DNA of 64,000 nt from M3007 sp965249785 (GCA_965249785.1 CBDFMU010000007.1:62001-126000); one strand, 5' to 3'. Counted from the stretch's first letter, positions 1 to 9,715 are shown. Notes: generated from the sequence alone by a model not told the origin. Made by a program: numbers and translations.

Positions 1-89
1 AATTTCTCATTTTCAAGATACATTGAGAATCGGAGGGAGAAAGTTGATTTGGAAAGAGTTTCAAATAGAAAAGGGGGTAACTAAGCTTT

Positions 90-1127
90 TTATCTTCCGT
101 ATTCCAGCACGACAAAAGTCCCCGGTATAATTTTAGGTCGAGGTTCTGGATTTTCACTGGTTGCGGCAGGCGTATCGCCATACTGGGCCGTAGCGGTAAA
201 AACATGGTGCGTTTTAGCATCCAACGCAATCGTCCGTGCACCGCGCTCAGTATTCACTGTTTGTTCTACCTTAAATTCTTGTGAAGAAACTTCTCGCACT
301 ACGGTTAAGGTACCTGCACCATTGCTACTGATGGCGACCTGCCGCTCGGCATCGAACACCAAACCGTCCACTCCTTGGCCAATGGGCAACTTAGCCAAGA
401 TTTTTCCGGTACTTGCTTCCAATACGACCATCAATTGATTGTGACAGGCGGAGAAAAGCAAACCATTTTTGGTATCCAAGGCCAATCCAGTGGGTTCTTC
501 TCCCGGAGCAAGTGGCATACGTCGCAGCACTTTCATGTTTTTGGCATCCAAAGCCACTATTTCGCTTTTGTCTTCCAAATTGACGTACACGATGCCTTTT
601 CCATCACTTACGCCTGCTTCCGGTGCGCCGCCAAGTGCGATAGAACCCACTACTTTCATCGTGGAAGGGTCAATAATGGTCGTTTCGTCAGAGCCAGCGC
701 AAAAAACAAATAACCAATGCGTGAAGGGATCATATAGGGCAGCGTCCGGGTTTTTGCCCACTGGGATGTCCAGCGTTTTGACAAAAGTTTTGATGTTAAA
801 AACACTCACCGTATTGTTGCGACCATTGGTGATGAATCCCTGATTCAATTCCGGTATGATCGTAACCCCATGAATGCCTTGACCGGCGATCTTACCCACT
901 ACTGCGTGTGTATCCGCATTGAGCACCACCACTTCGTTGCTATGCGAGAGATAAAGCGTTCGGGTATCGGCATCTACGGTGATATAGTCCCAAAAGCCCT
1001 CGCCACCAATCAATGTCTTTTTAACCAGTTGAAATCCAGCACTTTTAGGAGATTTAGATTGTGTAGTACAAGACTGAAATATTAGCCAGGACAGGCAAGT
1101 GACGAGGAGAAAAGTTATGGATTTCAT
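90..1127 (-). CDS. YncE-like beta-propeller lipoprotein
   Basis: A 345-residue protein of the YncE / YVTN beta-propeller family. The first 20 residues form a lipoprotein signal with a lipobox ending FQSC, so the mature protein is probably anchored in the envelope. The rest is made of repeated blades of about 40 residues with signatures such as VVLNADTHAVVGKI, VSVFNIKTFVKTLDIPVG and VVLEASTGKILAKLPIG, separated by G-G-G-hydrophobic turns. Family members bind small ligands or act as scaffolds; no catalytic residues can be assigned. It lies 48 bp downstream of the DUF5686 gene on the same strand, so co-transcription is possible. The function is unknown beyond the fold. Confidence 0.85.
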   Translation of the reverse strand: MKSITFLLVTCLSWLIFQSCTTQSKSPKSAGFQLVKKTLIGGEGFWDYITVDADTRTLYLSHSNEVVVLNADTHAVVGKIAGQGIHGVTIIPELNQGFITNGRNNTVSVFNIKTFVKTLDIPVGKNPDAALYDPFTHWLFVFCAGSDETTIIDPSTMKVVGSIALGGAPEAGVSDGKGIVYVNLEDKSEIVALDAKNMKVLRRMPLAPGEEPTGLALDTKNGLLFSACHNQLMVVLEASTGKILAKLPIGQGVDGLVFDAERQVAISSNGAGTLTVVREVSSQEFKVEQTVNTERGARTIALDAKTHHVFTATAQYGDTPAATSENPEPRPKIIPGTFVVLEYGR

Positions 1128-1175
1128 GGTAGTGTAATTAAAAAAGTGAAAGTGTTTTTACTGATAATGCCGCCT

Positions 1176-3713
1176 TCAAAAAGACCATCGCACTGCCGCA
1201 CGCACGGCTATATTTTTTCGCCAGTCGGCATAAGCGTATGGCCCCCAACCATAAAATGCGGCGATTCCGCCACCAAGGTATCCGAAATGAAGGATATTGA
1301 GTCTTAGCAGGTCATCCAGTCGGATACCGCTTTCAAAAATGGGTTTGTCCAGCACTCGGAAAGCAATCTGCTGGCGTTCCGGATGAGTCAGATTACCCCA
1401 GGCGGCATTTTGCAGCAGCGACAAGTAAGGAGCCGACCAGCGTTCGCGGTAGAGAATGTTGCCCAGTTTCTGGGTGAAAAAAAAGTTTATAAACCGATCA
1501 CTGACGACTAAGGTATCCACGGTCTGAATCGTGTTGGCGACGACAAAAGCCGAGGACAAGCCTCCGCCGCCCGGCTGGCTGACCGAAAACAGTTTTGGGA
1601 AAGGCACATTTCCACGCACAATTCCGGCTTCCACACGCCAGGTCATTTTCCCCAAACGCCGGATAAATCTTGTCTGATAAAGTGCGGCAATGAGACGATC
1701 ATAACTATACTGACCTCTCAATAAAACACTTAATCCATGCACCCAAGTAAATTCCAGCACCGGAACCCGTTGTTGTAGTTGCCAGTCGGCGTGTAAAGTT
1801 TCGTTAGCCAATTCTCCCCAGGCGTAGCGCACTGATGCTACTGTTTCTATAAAATGATAAGGTGATTTGGCAATATAATCTGGTTCAGGGCTAAAAGAAT
1901 AGGCATAATTAGGGGTAAGCAACTGCTGCCGCAGGGCTAGATAGCAGAAGAAGTCTTTAAGTGGTTTGGCGCGAAACGAAAGGGCTGTTTCTTCCACACG
2001 ATTCAAGGTTTTAGCATAAAATGCACCATCGAAACCGCCTCGAAAGTCAAGCCAACCTTCCAAGTCGCCCGATCCAAGTAAATCTTGCTGGTAATCAATT
2101 GCGAAAGAGGTATTTCGCATTTTACCGGTGCGCCAGGTTAAAGTTCCTCCGTATTTCCAACCCCGATCGCCCAACCCATAGCCTACCCAAGTGGCTACAT
2201 CGAATCGGTGCGGCAGGAGAAAGGGATGTTGTTGGGCCGTCGTTAATCCCAGTCCAAGGCGAAGCGTTTCAAAATCATTGATAGTCAAAAACTTAGTTAC
2301 ATCAAATCCAATATGATTTGTGGCAGGCACTACTCCTCCCAAGGCAATTTTTGCTACCCATTCAATCCGGTTAAAGTGTTTACGCTTTCCCAGATTATCA
2401 ATGTAGTCGAAGGTGTGCTGCTCATGTTGAGTCAATGGATTCTGAGCATGCCAGTATGCCCAGTTACTATCGACGCGAGTAGCATTATGGGGTAAAAATA
2501 TCAATGGCGTTTCCGGGTCGAAATCTGTTGGGCGCAGTGCAGGTGCAAAATTCACCGCCGAAATGCGACTGCTTCCCCGGGCGCGGAGTTGCAAGCCTGC
2601 GGCGTCGCCAAAGGCCAGTTCAAAATTCAATTGTTCTGGAAACCAGCGTTGTTTACCCAGTGTGCTGCCCGAACTACGGACATATTGTTGCTCTATTTTT
2701 AGCCAAAGATTAGTATTGCGATTAGCCGGTTCAGCCCGCACATTTTGTATGGCCCAACCATCGGTATTGATGTAGAGCATTCCTTTCAATGCATCAAAAA
2801 CCTGATCCCGATGTGGTTGAAAAGAAATTACAAACACCGTATCCCGCCCTTGGTAGAGCGTATCTTCTAAATTAAAAAAGTACTTTCTAGTACTATTGGG
2901 ACTGATAGGATTAACAAAAGCCTTATCAATTAAGGCAATATAATCACGATAAAAGGAAAACGGCTGTACTAAATCAGCAATAGCAGCCACTGGCAGATCA
3001 TGAAATCCACTGACCCGGTTTTGCAGCACCTCTTGTTTTACCTGATCTGGAAATATAAAGGAACGACGCACAACGGATTCAATAAGTAAATCATCATGGT
3101 CACGATTGGTATCGAGTTTTTGACCTTTCGTTAGTCGATGCAACCGACGTAATTGACGGGTTGAAAGAGTGCCATTATTATTACTTAAAGACAGCAATGA
3201 CGAATCACGTCCAGTTGCGTAGATGCGCAGCAGCCCACGCCAGTTAGCGTTGGTTTGAATGGACTGCTTACCGTAAATCGTACAAGTGTATTGTTTACAT
3301 TGTTCTGGATCGTGCTGTTGCCGATTAGCCACTACATTACGGATAATACGGTCAGCGGGATTTTCTCCGGGATGTATTTCCACCTCGCCAAGTTCATTTT
3401 TGGCCACTTGCAAGGTAATGTGGAGCGGTCGTTCCTTGTGGGTAGTCAACCAAATAGAATCAAACCGAAGTGTTTCATAACCAACATAGCGGAATATAAT
3501 TGCGTGGGGCATCTTTTCCAGATTAATAGAAAACCGCCCTTCTATATCAGTAATGGCTGTTTGTACACTATTGCCCTCCACAAGCACTGATACAAAAGCC
3601 AGGTCTTCGCCTTTCGAGTCCGTCACTTCCCCCGACAGTTTGATCTGCGCACTGGTGCTTTCGGCCATGAAAAAGGCAAAAAGCAGCAGCCCAAAGTATC
3701 TGATGGCTATCAT
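1176..3713 (-). CDS. DUF5686 outer-membrane protein with carboxypeptidase-regulatory-like N-terminus
   Basis: An 845-residue protein with an N-terminal signal peptide ending near SAQ. A CarboxypepD_reg-like beta-sandwich follows at about residues 24-110, with the typical LSGEVTDSKGEDLAFVSVLV and YVGYETL signatures. The DUF5686 region begins around ADRIIRNVVANRQQHDPEQ and runs to a beta-barrel-like C-terminus ending in RWSF, an aromatic terminus typical of outer-membrane proteins. The family is common in Bacteroidota and has no firm biochemical function; an envelope or surface role is inferred from architecture. A second, more GC-rich DUF5686 paralogue lies at 17271-19844. No TonB plug domain is visible, so it should not be called a TonB receptor. 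Confidence 0.85.
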   Translation of the reverse strand: MIAIRYFGLLLFAFFMAESTSAQIKLSGEVTDSKGEDLAFVSVLVEGNSVQTAITDIEGRFSINLEKMPHAIIFRYVGYETLRFDSIWLTTHKERPLHITLQVAKNELGEVEIHPGENPADRIIRNVVANRQQHDPEQCKQYTCTIYGKQSIQTNANWRGLLRIYATGRDSSLLSLSNNNGTLSTRQLRRLHRLTKGQKLDTNRDHDDLLIESVVRRSFIFPDQVKQEVLQNRVSGFHDLPVAAIADLVQPFSFYRDYIALIDKAFVNPISPNSTRKYFFNLEDTLYQGRDTVFVISFQPHRDQVFDALKGMLYINTDGWAIQNVRAEPANRNTNLWLKIEQQYVRSSGSTLGKQRWFPEQLNFELAFGDAAGLQLRARGSSRISAVNFAPALRPTDFDPETPLIFLPHNATRVDSNWAYWHAQNPLTQHEQHTFDYIDNLGKRKHFNRIEWVAKIALGGVVPATNHIGFDVTKFLTINDFETLRLGLGLTTAQQHPFLLPHRFDVATWVGYGLGDRGWKYGGTLTWRTGKMRNTSFAIDYQQDLLGSGDLEGWLDFRGGFDGAFYAKTLNRVEETALSFRAKPLKDFFCYLALRQQLLTPNYAYSFSPEPDYIAKSPYHFIETVASVRYAWGELANETLHADWQLQQRVPVLEFTWVHGLSVLLRGQYSYDRLIAALYQTRFIRRLGKMTWRVEAGIVRGNVPFPKLFSVSQPGGGGLSSAFVVANTIQTVDTLVVSDRFINFFFTQKLGNILYRERWSAPYLSLLQNAAWGNLTHPERQQIAFRVLDKPIFESGIRLDDLLRLNILHFGYLGGGIAAFYGWGPYAYADWRKNIAVRAAVRWSF

Positions 3714-3838
3714 GTTGTGGAGGTGGATGACTATAAAAAATTATAGCAGGATTCAACGAAAGCGAAGACCGGAATCCATAAAAGTGAGCGGCACGTCCCG
3801 GGTGGAAGTCGCGCCGCTCTGAAAATTACTACCTAAAC

Positions 3839-4237
3839 TCAATTTACTTGCTTGCCGGATGCATCGAAAAGCAGGTCTTTGTGATGTACTTCGGCTTCAT
3901 ACATGGTAGAACCATCAGACTTTTGGATACGCGACGCTTCTTTCACTTTTTTGCCTTTTAATGCAGTTTTCACGGCTGCTGGCAGTTCGGCTACCTTGAT
4001 TTCAGTCTCTGTTTCGAGCCATTGACCAGTAGCGGAAAAATTCGCGCTCATGTCGGTACCATTTTGTTCCAATTCTGCTTCCCACTCGCCGTTTTTTTCT
4101 TTCTCCCATTTCTCCACTTTTACGTTGGGGAATTTTTGGTTAAAAGCAGCCACAACAGCTTGTGGTGGTGTTTTTTGTGCAGATGCGGAGAATCCTAATC
4201 CAAGGATCAAGGCAAATAGAAATACTATCTTTTTCAT
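3839..4237 (-). CDS. PepSY-like periplasmic protein
   Basis: A 132-residue secreted protein with signal peptide MKKIVFLFALILGLGFSASA. The mature part contains two related PepSY-like (BLIP-fold) halves. The first holds FNQKFPNVKVEKWEKEKNG and GQWLETETEI; the second holds VKTALKGKKVKEASRIQ and the YEAEV strand. Such proteins are small periplasmic proteins of unknown ligand in Bacteroidota. It is paralogous to 9844-10239, and the two share not only protein sequence but also a conserved 36-bp element just upstream of the start, which implies common control. It is a single gene by position, with gaps on both sides. Confidence 0.85.
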   Translation of the reverse strand: MKKIVFLFALILGLGFSASAQKTPPQAVVAAFNQKFPNVKVEKWEKEKNGEWEAELEQNGTDMSANFSATGQWLETETEIKVAELPAAVKTALKGKKVKEASRIQKSDGSTMYEAEVHHKDLLFDASGKQVN

Positions 4238-4267
4238 GCTTAAAATCGTTGATGGTGAAATAATACC

Positions 4268-4303
4268 ACAAAGATCAAAGGCAATTTTGTAGACATTTGG
4301 GAG
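4268..4303 (-). promoter_or_regulatory. Tandem 11-bp direct repeat plus TTTG box (copy A)
   Basis: Read on the minus strand this 36-bp element has two 11-bp units, CTCCCAAATGT and CTACAAAATTG, followed by a GATCTTTGT box resembling the Bacteroidota -7 TAnnTTTG element. It ends 31 bp upstream of the PepSY-like start codon at 4237. It is nearly identical to the element at 10278-10313. Adjacent 11-bp repeats next to a promoter are typical of OmpR/PhoB-type response-regulator sites; the regulator itself is not in this window. Confidence 0.55.
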
Positions 4304-4316
4304 GTGACAACATCAA

Positions 4317-6818
4317 TTAATAACCAAAATCAGGTTGATCCTGACCGCCTTGTTTTTTCCCTTCTTTCAAGCGTTTGAACATAGATGCGTCGGCCTTTCC
4401 AAATGGTATTTGAACGGCTAACTTGAAATATCGCGTGTCCCGACGACGCATAACTTCTTGCAAGTAAGTAGGCTGCATGAAAAGGCTTATGTCTCTGCGC
4501 GTATCAAATACATCATTGACAGAAAAAACTACGTTAGCCGCATTATGAAAAAATGATTTTTTAATAGCAAAATCCATATAAGCAATAGCTTTCCGATTTC
4601 CTTGCGGTAAAGGACGATTACCATCATAACCAGCATTTAATTGCAGAGAAATGTTGGCTGGCAAACGGTAAGTCAGATTCACTTTACTATTAAAGGTCCA
4701 ACTACTATTAGTAAAAGTATCCACGACCACCTTAAATTCAAATACATTGGCGTTGAACATTACTTCCAGGTTATTTCCGATATTGAAACGCAAGGTATTG
4801 TCTATGCCATAAGTTAATTCGTTTTTGCCATTGGCAAAAGAAGTAACCAATATGGAAGAATCGGTGGTGGATGGTTGAATGAGTGGTTTGACGGTGTTGG
4901 TTTCATTGGCGATGTAAATGGTTGACAGCCAGTTGATTTCACCCAATGTTTTATCATAACTTAACTCGGCAGTATTCACGAATTCGGGTTGTAAATTCGG
5001 ATTGCCAATTTGTATGTTTTGTTTATCATTCGCCTGAATACCGGGCATTAATTGACGAAAACCCGGACGTCCAATTTTACGACTGAAATTGAGACCTAAT
5101 TCGCTGGTTTCATCCAGTTTTTTAGAAAGATATAGGGATGGGAAAAAGGCCCGCAAAAAGTCTTTTCCAAAGCCTTTTGGATAATCATAGCCAAAATTGG
5201 GAGTACCCTGCAAGCGCGAAATACCAGTCAAGTTAGACTGCTCAAAACGAAAGCCTGCCTGATACTGAATTTGATGTTTCAGGCGACCAGAATAGGTAAC
5301 ATACGCGGCATTGATATTTTCGGTGATGCGCGTCACTTGCGACAAATCATTGTCTTGCACATACTGATTGGTTTCATAACTAAATGGGTTAAAAAAGTAA
5401 TCCTGATCACGTTCACTCCAAAAACTCCGCAGCCCCATTTCCAATTTAGAAGAATCATTGATTGGATTCACATAGTCCAACTGGAAAACAGCTTGTGCAT
5501 TAGTATTTCCACCATTAATATGGACGAGTTCTGGATATTCCGGCAAAACAGTGCCAGTGGCATCAAAACCAGTTGTGTTCCAGTTAGCCGAAGTAGTACC
5601 ATTGCCCCAGGTATAATTACCGAATGCAATTAATGACTTGTCTTTTTTAGCAAATGTTTTTTTCCATTGTGCTTCCAGATTATTATTCTTAAAATTATTT
5701 TTCGGATTGGTCTGGCGTGTACCATAACTGGTTACTTGTCGATTTGGCGAAAGATATTCGTAGCGTTGAAAGGGCGTCAGGTTAAATTTTCCGGCGGCTA
5801 TGGTGCCCGCTAAGGAGAAGGTGTTGCGATTATTAGCTGCATAATCCAGATTGAGTCGTCCGGTCTGAAAAGAATTGGCAAATACGATATCCGTATTCTG
5901 GTTAAAATAGTTCTGTACTATTTCATCTGGGCTGCGGTTGGTCTGATATAAGTAGCCGTTCGAGGCCACCATAGAAGAGTTAAAATTATAAAAACTGGAT
6001 ATACTCCATTTGCCTTCATGGGCATTAAGATTTAGCATTCCATTATATCGCTGTTGAGTACCAGCTCCCACACTCACTATACCATTGTAGCCGGGCTTCC
6101 GATTTTTTTTCAGCACCAGATTCAATATTCCACCCATCGTTGAAGCCTCATATTTAGCGGAAGGATTAGAAATTACTTCTACGGATTCTATTTGATCGGC
6201 AGGAATTTGACTCAGGGCCAGTAAGGTCGGCTTGCCATCTATATAAATCGTCGTGCTGCGGTCACGCAATTTGGCATTACCATCCATATCCATCGTTACC
6301 GAAGGAACATTTTTCAACACATCTTCGGCTGTTCCACCAACAGTCGTGATGTTTTTGTCGACATTAAAAACGCGTTTTTCCAGGCTCATGGTCGTCGAAA
6401 CCTGCTCCGCTTTGATTTCCACGGTGCCTAAGACCTTTGAGTCGGAGACCAATAAAAGGTCACCCAGATCTTGTTCCAGATTGTTGGGAGCATTTATTTT
6501 AACTGCTTTACTCCAATCTTTATACCCCAGAAAACGCACCTGAACGGTGAAATTTCCCATTGGCAGACCGACAATATTGAACTCTCCTTTTTCACCAACC
6601 AGCGCACCGCCAATGAGACTATCGCGTCCATCAACGAGTTTGCTTACTACCATAACAGAGGCATAAGCAAGGGGCTGTTTAGTATCGGCTTCCAGGACTT
6701 TGCCATCTAACCGTCCAATTTGCAGTGCCGAGGTACGGCCCTCTGATGGTTTTTGCGCGAAAACGCTCGTAGTTACTAATAAGAAAAGAGAAAGCAAATT
6801 CAGAATTTTCACCGACAA
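4317..6818 (-). CDS. Outer-membrane beta-barrel receptor (TonB-dependent receptor-like, OMP_b-brl_3 type)
   Basis: An 833-residue outer-membrane protein with an N-terminal signal peptide (cleavage near VFAQ). A CarboxypepD_reg-like domain follows at about residues 35-125, containing GKVLEADTKQPLAYASV and FLGYKDW. A TonB plug-like domain spans about residues 140-240, with VEDVLKNVPSVTMDMDGNA-like and STTIYIDGKPTLL signatures and an IESVEVISNPSAKYEASTMG stretch. The long C-terminal barrel contains a NLQPEFVNTAELSYDK motif typical of this family. These proteins are usually annotated as TonB-dependent receptor or outer membrane beta-barrel family protein. Neighbours give no clue to the ligand. 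It is not followed by a SusD homologue. Confidence 0.85.
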   Translation of the reverse strand: MSVKILNLLSLFLLVTTSVFAQKPSEGRTSALQIGRLDGKVLEADTKQPLAYASVMVVSKLVDGRDSLIGGALVGEKGEFNIVGLPMGNFTVQVRFLGYKDWSKAVKINAPNNLEQDLGDLLLVSDSKVLGTVEIKAEQVSTTMSLEKRVFNVDKNITTVGGTAEDVLKNVPSVTMDMDGNAKLRDRSTTIYIDGKPTLLALSQIPADQIESVEVISNPSAKYEASTMGGILNLVLKKNRKPGYNGIVSVGAGTQQRYNGMLNLNAHEGKWSISSFYNFNSSMVASNGYLYQTNRSPDEIVQNYFNQNTDIVFANSFQTGRLNLDYAANNRNTFSLAGTIAAGKFNLTPFQRYEYLSPNRQVTSYGTRQTNPKNNFKNNNLEAQWKKTFAKKDKSLIAFGNYTWGNGTTSANWNTTGFDATGTVLPEYPELVHINGGNTNAQAVFQLDYVNPINDSSKLEMGLRSFWSERDQDYFFNPFSYETNQYVQDNDLSQVTRITENINAAYVTYSGRLKHQIQYQAGFRFEQSNLTGISRLQGTPNFGYDYPKGFGKDFLRAFFPSLYLSKKLDETSELGLNFSRKIGRPGFRQLMPGIQANDKQNIQIGNPNLQPEFVNTAELSYDKTLGEINWLSTIYIANETNTVKPLIQPSTTDSSILVTSFANGKNELTYGIDNTLRFNIGNNLEVMFNANVFEFKVVVDTFTNSSWTFNSKVNLTYRLPANISLQLNAGYDGNRPLPQGNRKAIAYMDFAIKKSFFHNAANVVFSVNDVFDTRRDISLFMQPTYLQEVMRRRDTRYFKLAVQIPFGKADASMFKRLKEGKKQGGQDQPDFGY

Positions 6819-6953
6819 TAAATTTACATTATTTAAATAATGCCGTAAAACTACCGCCTTATGGAAGAGCGATTTTTAAAAGCCGACCTGTCGGGTAATT
6901 GAGTAGATGAAAACCCTGAATTTGCAATCCTTTAAATGATGAAGCACAAGGCT

Positions 6954-7631
6954 TTACTCCTGCGCCATCTTCTTGTGGCGTAACCGAAAATCGAACCAGC
7001 CAACTTTTAGACCCACATTGAGTGACAGACCTTGTAACGCATCGGAAGGCAACGTGGAGGCAGAATCCATGTTAGAAGTGATACGATAATTGGCACCGGC
7101 AAACAACTTGGCGTAACGGAGCAAATTGACCTCCACCTGTACGCCCGGCTGTATCAAAAAATAAGTGCCGTCCATTCCTGTTCTTTCAAAGTCATGGCCA
7201 TCTCCGTGCATTTCATGGTCTACCCCGTTGTCGTGGGTGTGCAGCGAATCCGCTCGCACTTCGCCTACGCCCACTACGAGTGGGAACGTAAGGTGGAATG
7301 CTGCATCCGGGTGCAAAGTGTATTCCAACTTGCCGCCGCCAAAGGCCGATTGCAGCACAAGCGGCGATACGCCGTTGGGTGAAAAGGTTTCGCTGAGGCT
7401 TTGTTGTGCCGTTACACCAAGTGCCAGACGTTTGTTGAGCAGCAACATGGCCGAACCGCCAGCAAATGAGGTGAATGCGCTATTCGATTGGCCGTACTGA
7501 AATTCTGGGGCGACGTATAATCCCAAATAGTTCAATTTAGAAGGTCGGATCAGGGTATGCACAGTGTCTTGCGCGACGAGATTTCCAGTCAATAAACAGG
7601 AAAGGAGCGAGAAAAAAATGAGTTTTTGCAT
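6954..7631 (-). CDS. Small outer-membrane beta-barrel protein with His-rich loop
   Basis: A 225-residue protein with a signal peptide (MQKLIFFSLLSCLLTGNLVA) followed by alternating hydrophobic strands suggestive of an 8- to 10-stranded barrel and ending in a Lys/Arg-rich tail. Residues near 130-155 form an unusual His/Asp-rich segment (HTHDNGVDHEMHGDGHD) that could be an exposed metal-binding loop. The gene lies 84 bp downstream of the anti-sigma-like gene and is probably the last gene of the sigma operon 9715-6954, making it a candidate target or sensor of that ECF system. The family could not be named. Confidence 0.7.
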   Translation of the reverse strand: MQKLIFFSLLSCLLTGNLVAQDTVHTLIRPSKLNYLGLYVAPEFQYGQSNSAFTSFAGGSAMLLLNKRLALGVTAQQSLSETFSPNGVSPLVLQSAFGGGKLEYTLHPDAAFHLTFPLVVGVGEVRADSLHTHDNGVDHEMHGDGHDFERTGMDGTYFLIQPGVQVEVNLLRYAKLFAGANYRITSNMDSASTLPSDALQGLSLNVGLKVGWFDFRLRHKKMAQE

Positions 7632-7715
7632 AAAATGGGTTGCGTTTAAAAAAATGTTCTGTCCAAGAAGACGGACATTTGGCGGCTAGTGCAGCTTATT
7701 CTATAAGCCACGCAT

Positions 7716-9158
7716 TCAAAAACTGTACGACAGTCCAGTTTTCAGCACCCATCGCTCTCCCAATAAAAATGCAGAAGGCCCATCTTGCCATTGGTAAGTG
7801 CCTTCCAATCCAAATGACAACCGCTTGGTAAAAGCCCATTGTGCGCCTAAACCGATTTGCAACCCGTGAGCGTTGAATCGTGTATCGTTGCGTGGTACTA
7901 ATACGTAGGATTCTTCCTTTGTAAATTGATTGTAAAACTCATATTTGAGCGTTTGTTCTTGCTGTTGCTCCCCTAACCAGGCAGCACCTATGAACGGGCG
8001 TAGCCGTTTTTCAGGCGTAAAAACATAGCGCAGCCCAAGCGAAAAATCCCATAGTGGCTGCTTGATTTCGACATATTTCATTACATCGTTTTGGGTGGGT
8101 GGTGGGGGTGCAGGCAGGTGAAAATGATCTAAATCGAGCCCTCTGACCTTAAAACTTGTCTGGCCACGTTCCAGACCGGCAAATACCCACCAATGCCGAC
8201 CAAAAGCTATTTGTCCGTTCAATCCAAGCGTATAGTTGTTGCGTGGCTCGGCATCATCGGTCTGAGTAAACAGCAGTCCAGCCGTGACGCTGACCATGCC
8301 ACTGTGAGGTCGCAGCCGACGAATGATTGATGCTGGTGGCGGCTTGTGTATGGGTGCAGATGCCATCAGATCAAAAATCTCAGGCAAGCGGTGCATATAG
8401 TGGGTGGAAGATGGAAGAATATTTTTTAAAGGCAGTGCAGCGAGGCTATGTTTCAGCGCAAGACTATCTCCAATTAATGACTGATTAAAGGTGCTTATGT
8501 TCGTTTGAATGTTCTCTGCTTTATTATGGTCGAGAAAAGTAGAATTTAAACTATCCGAGGAATTGTTTAATGCACTGACTTTTTGGAGTAAACTGTCTTT
8601 TTGTTGGATTAGATATTTTCCAGTATTTGGTGTTTCACCAGCAATGCTGACATTCTGTGTTCCCCTTTGCAATGATTTAATATGGAACGTTTTGCTTTGT
8701 TCTTTTATGGCTCTTTGTAAGTACTTAGTTTGAGCAATAAAATCTCCGGTTTGTATATCCTTTTGAGAGAATCTCTGCTTTATTGATCTTTGGTCAATGG
8801 TTTGTATTACTACTGTACGATAAACTGTATCATATTGAGTAAAAGAAATGTGTTGAATAGTAGTGTCGGTTAGTATAATAGTATCTTTTATAAGCAATTC
8901 TTTTTGCAAACGTGCAATTTCATCTTGCATCGCATTGGTCTGCAAGCGATTTTGCCACAATAGGCTACCAAGCAACAACAATGCAACCGATGCTGCCAAT
9001 GGAAATGCCCAGGTAAGCAGTAGTCGGCGACGACGTTTGCTATGTTCTTGTCTATCAAGCACAGCATTAATCTTTTCCCAATCAGTATCACTGGGTTCTA
9101 TGGGTCGTTCCCGGTCCAGATTTTTGCCAAATTCTTTTAAAAAGTCGAAGTCGCTCAT
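7716..9158 (-). CDS. Anti-sigma-like membrane protein with C-terminal beta-barrel-like domain
   Basis: A 480-residue protein encoded directly after an ECF sigma factor with a 4-bp ATGA overlap, the usual place for an anti-sigma factor. The N-terminus (about residues 1-40) is cytoplasmic and charged and is followed by RRRR. One transmembrane helix spans about residues 45-66 (TWAFPLAASVALLLLGSLLW). A coiled-coil-like segment and a low-complexity Ser/Gln-rich linker follow, to about residue 270. The last 200 residues look like an outer-membrane barrel (GMVSVTAGLLFTQTDD onward, ending LKTGLSYSF). No zinc-binding HxxxCxxC motif is seen. It probably controls the sigma factor while sensing the envelope; this is inference from operon position and topology. 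Confidence 0.7.
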   Translation of the reverse strand: MSDFDFLKEFGKNLDRERPIEPSDTDWEKINAVLDRQEHSKRRRRLLLTWAFPLAASVALLLLGSLLWQNRLQTNAMQDEIARLQKELLIKDTIILTDTTIQHISFTQYDTVYRTVVIQTIDQRSIKQRFSQKDIQTGDFIAQTKYLQRAIKEQSKTFHIKSLQRGTQNVSIAGETPNTGKYLIQQKDSLLQKVSALNNSSDSLNSTFLDHNKAENIQTNISTFNQSLIGDSLALKHSLAALPLKNILPSSTHYMHRLPEIFDLMASAPIHKPPPASIIRRLRPHSGMVSVTAGLLFTQTDDAEPRNNYTLGLNGQIAFGRHWWVFAGLERGQTSFKVRGLDLDHFHLPAPPPPTQNDVMKYVEIKQPLWDFSLGLRYVFTPEKRLRPFIGAAWLGEQQQEQTLKYEFYNQFTKEESYVLVPRNDTRFNAHGLQIGLGAQWAFTKRLSFGLEGTYQWQDGPSAFLLGERWVLKTGLSYSF

Positions 9159-9715
9159 AGCGTAGTAATACTAATTTTATTGGATGCTTGAATCATGGTT
9201 TGCAAGCGCATCCGTGCTTTGGCCAAATTGGAACGCACCGTACCCTCAGCGATTTGTAGCGATTCGGCTATTTCTGCTGTACTAAAACCTTCTATGGCAT
9301 AGAGGTTGAATGCTATACGATAGGCCGTAGGTAGCTGCTGTACCAAACGTAGTTTTTCATCAATGGAGATTTTATCTAAAGCCGTACTGTCGGTGATAGA
9401 AATGCCTGCGGCTAATGCAATATCATCCATAATAGGCTGGTTCTGACGATATTTCCGAAAGTGATCAATAGCGGAATGGACAAAAATTTGCCGCATCCAA
9501 CCCTTGAAAGAACCGACTCCAGCGCAGTCTTCCATTTTGCTCAACACTTTTACAAAGCCATCGTGGCACATTTCTTCCGCCTCTTCGCGGCTGTGCGCGT
9601 AGCGGTCACAAATAGACATACCAAATCCATAAAACTGTTGATACAGTCGTTTTTGGCTCAGACGGTTGCCGTTTTTACAACCGTCCAGCAACAGTTCCAA
9701 TTCTTCCAATGTCAT
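9155..9715 (-). CDS. ECF RNA polymerase sigma factor (sigma-70 family)
   Basis: A 186-residue extracytoplasmic-function sigma factor. Region 2 lies at about residues 25-95 (FYGFGMSICDRYAHSREEAEEM and GSFKGWMRQIFVHSAIDHFR), and region 4 at about 125-175, with the helix-turn-helix segment IEGFSTAEIAESLQIAEGTV followed by RSNLAKARMRLQ. It directs transcription of envelope genes, with activity probably restrained by the product of the overlapping downstream gene at 7716-9158. A decayed copy of its first codons and of about 60 bp of upstream DNA sits at 14469-14592, so this locus or a sister copy was once duplicated. Confidence 0.92.
   Translation of the reverse strand: MTLEELELLLDGCKNGNRLSQKRLYQQFYGFGMSICDRYAHSREEAEEMCHDGFVKVLSKMEDCAGVGSFKGWMRQIFVHSAIDHFRKYRQNQPIMDDIALAAGISITDSTALDKISIDEKLRLVQQLPTAYRIAFNLYAIEGFSTAEIAESLQIAEGTVRSNLAKARMRLQTMIQASNKISITTL

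Noticed and set aside
1176..3713. Calling the DUF5686 proteins TonB-dependent receptors
   Set aside because: The carboxypeptidase-regulatory-like domain is shared, but no plug domain follows it and the central region fits DUF5686.
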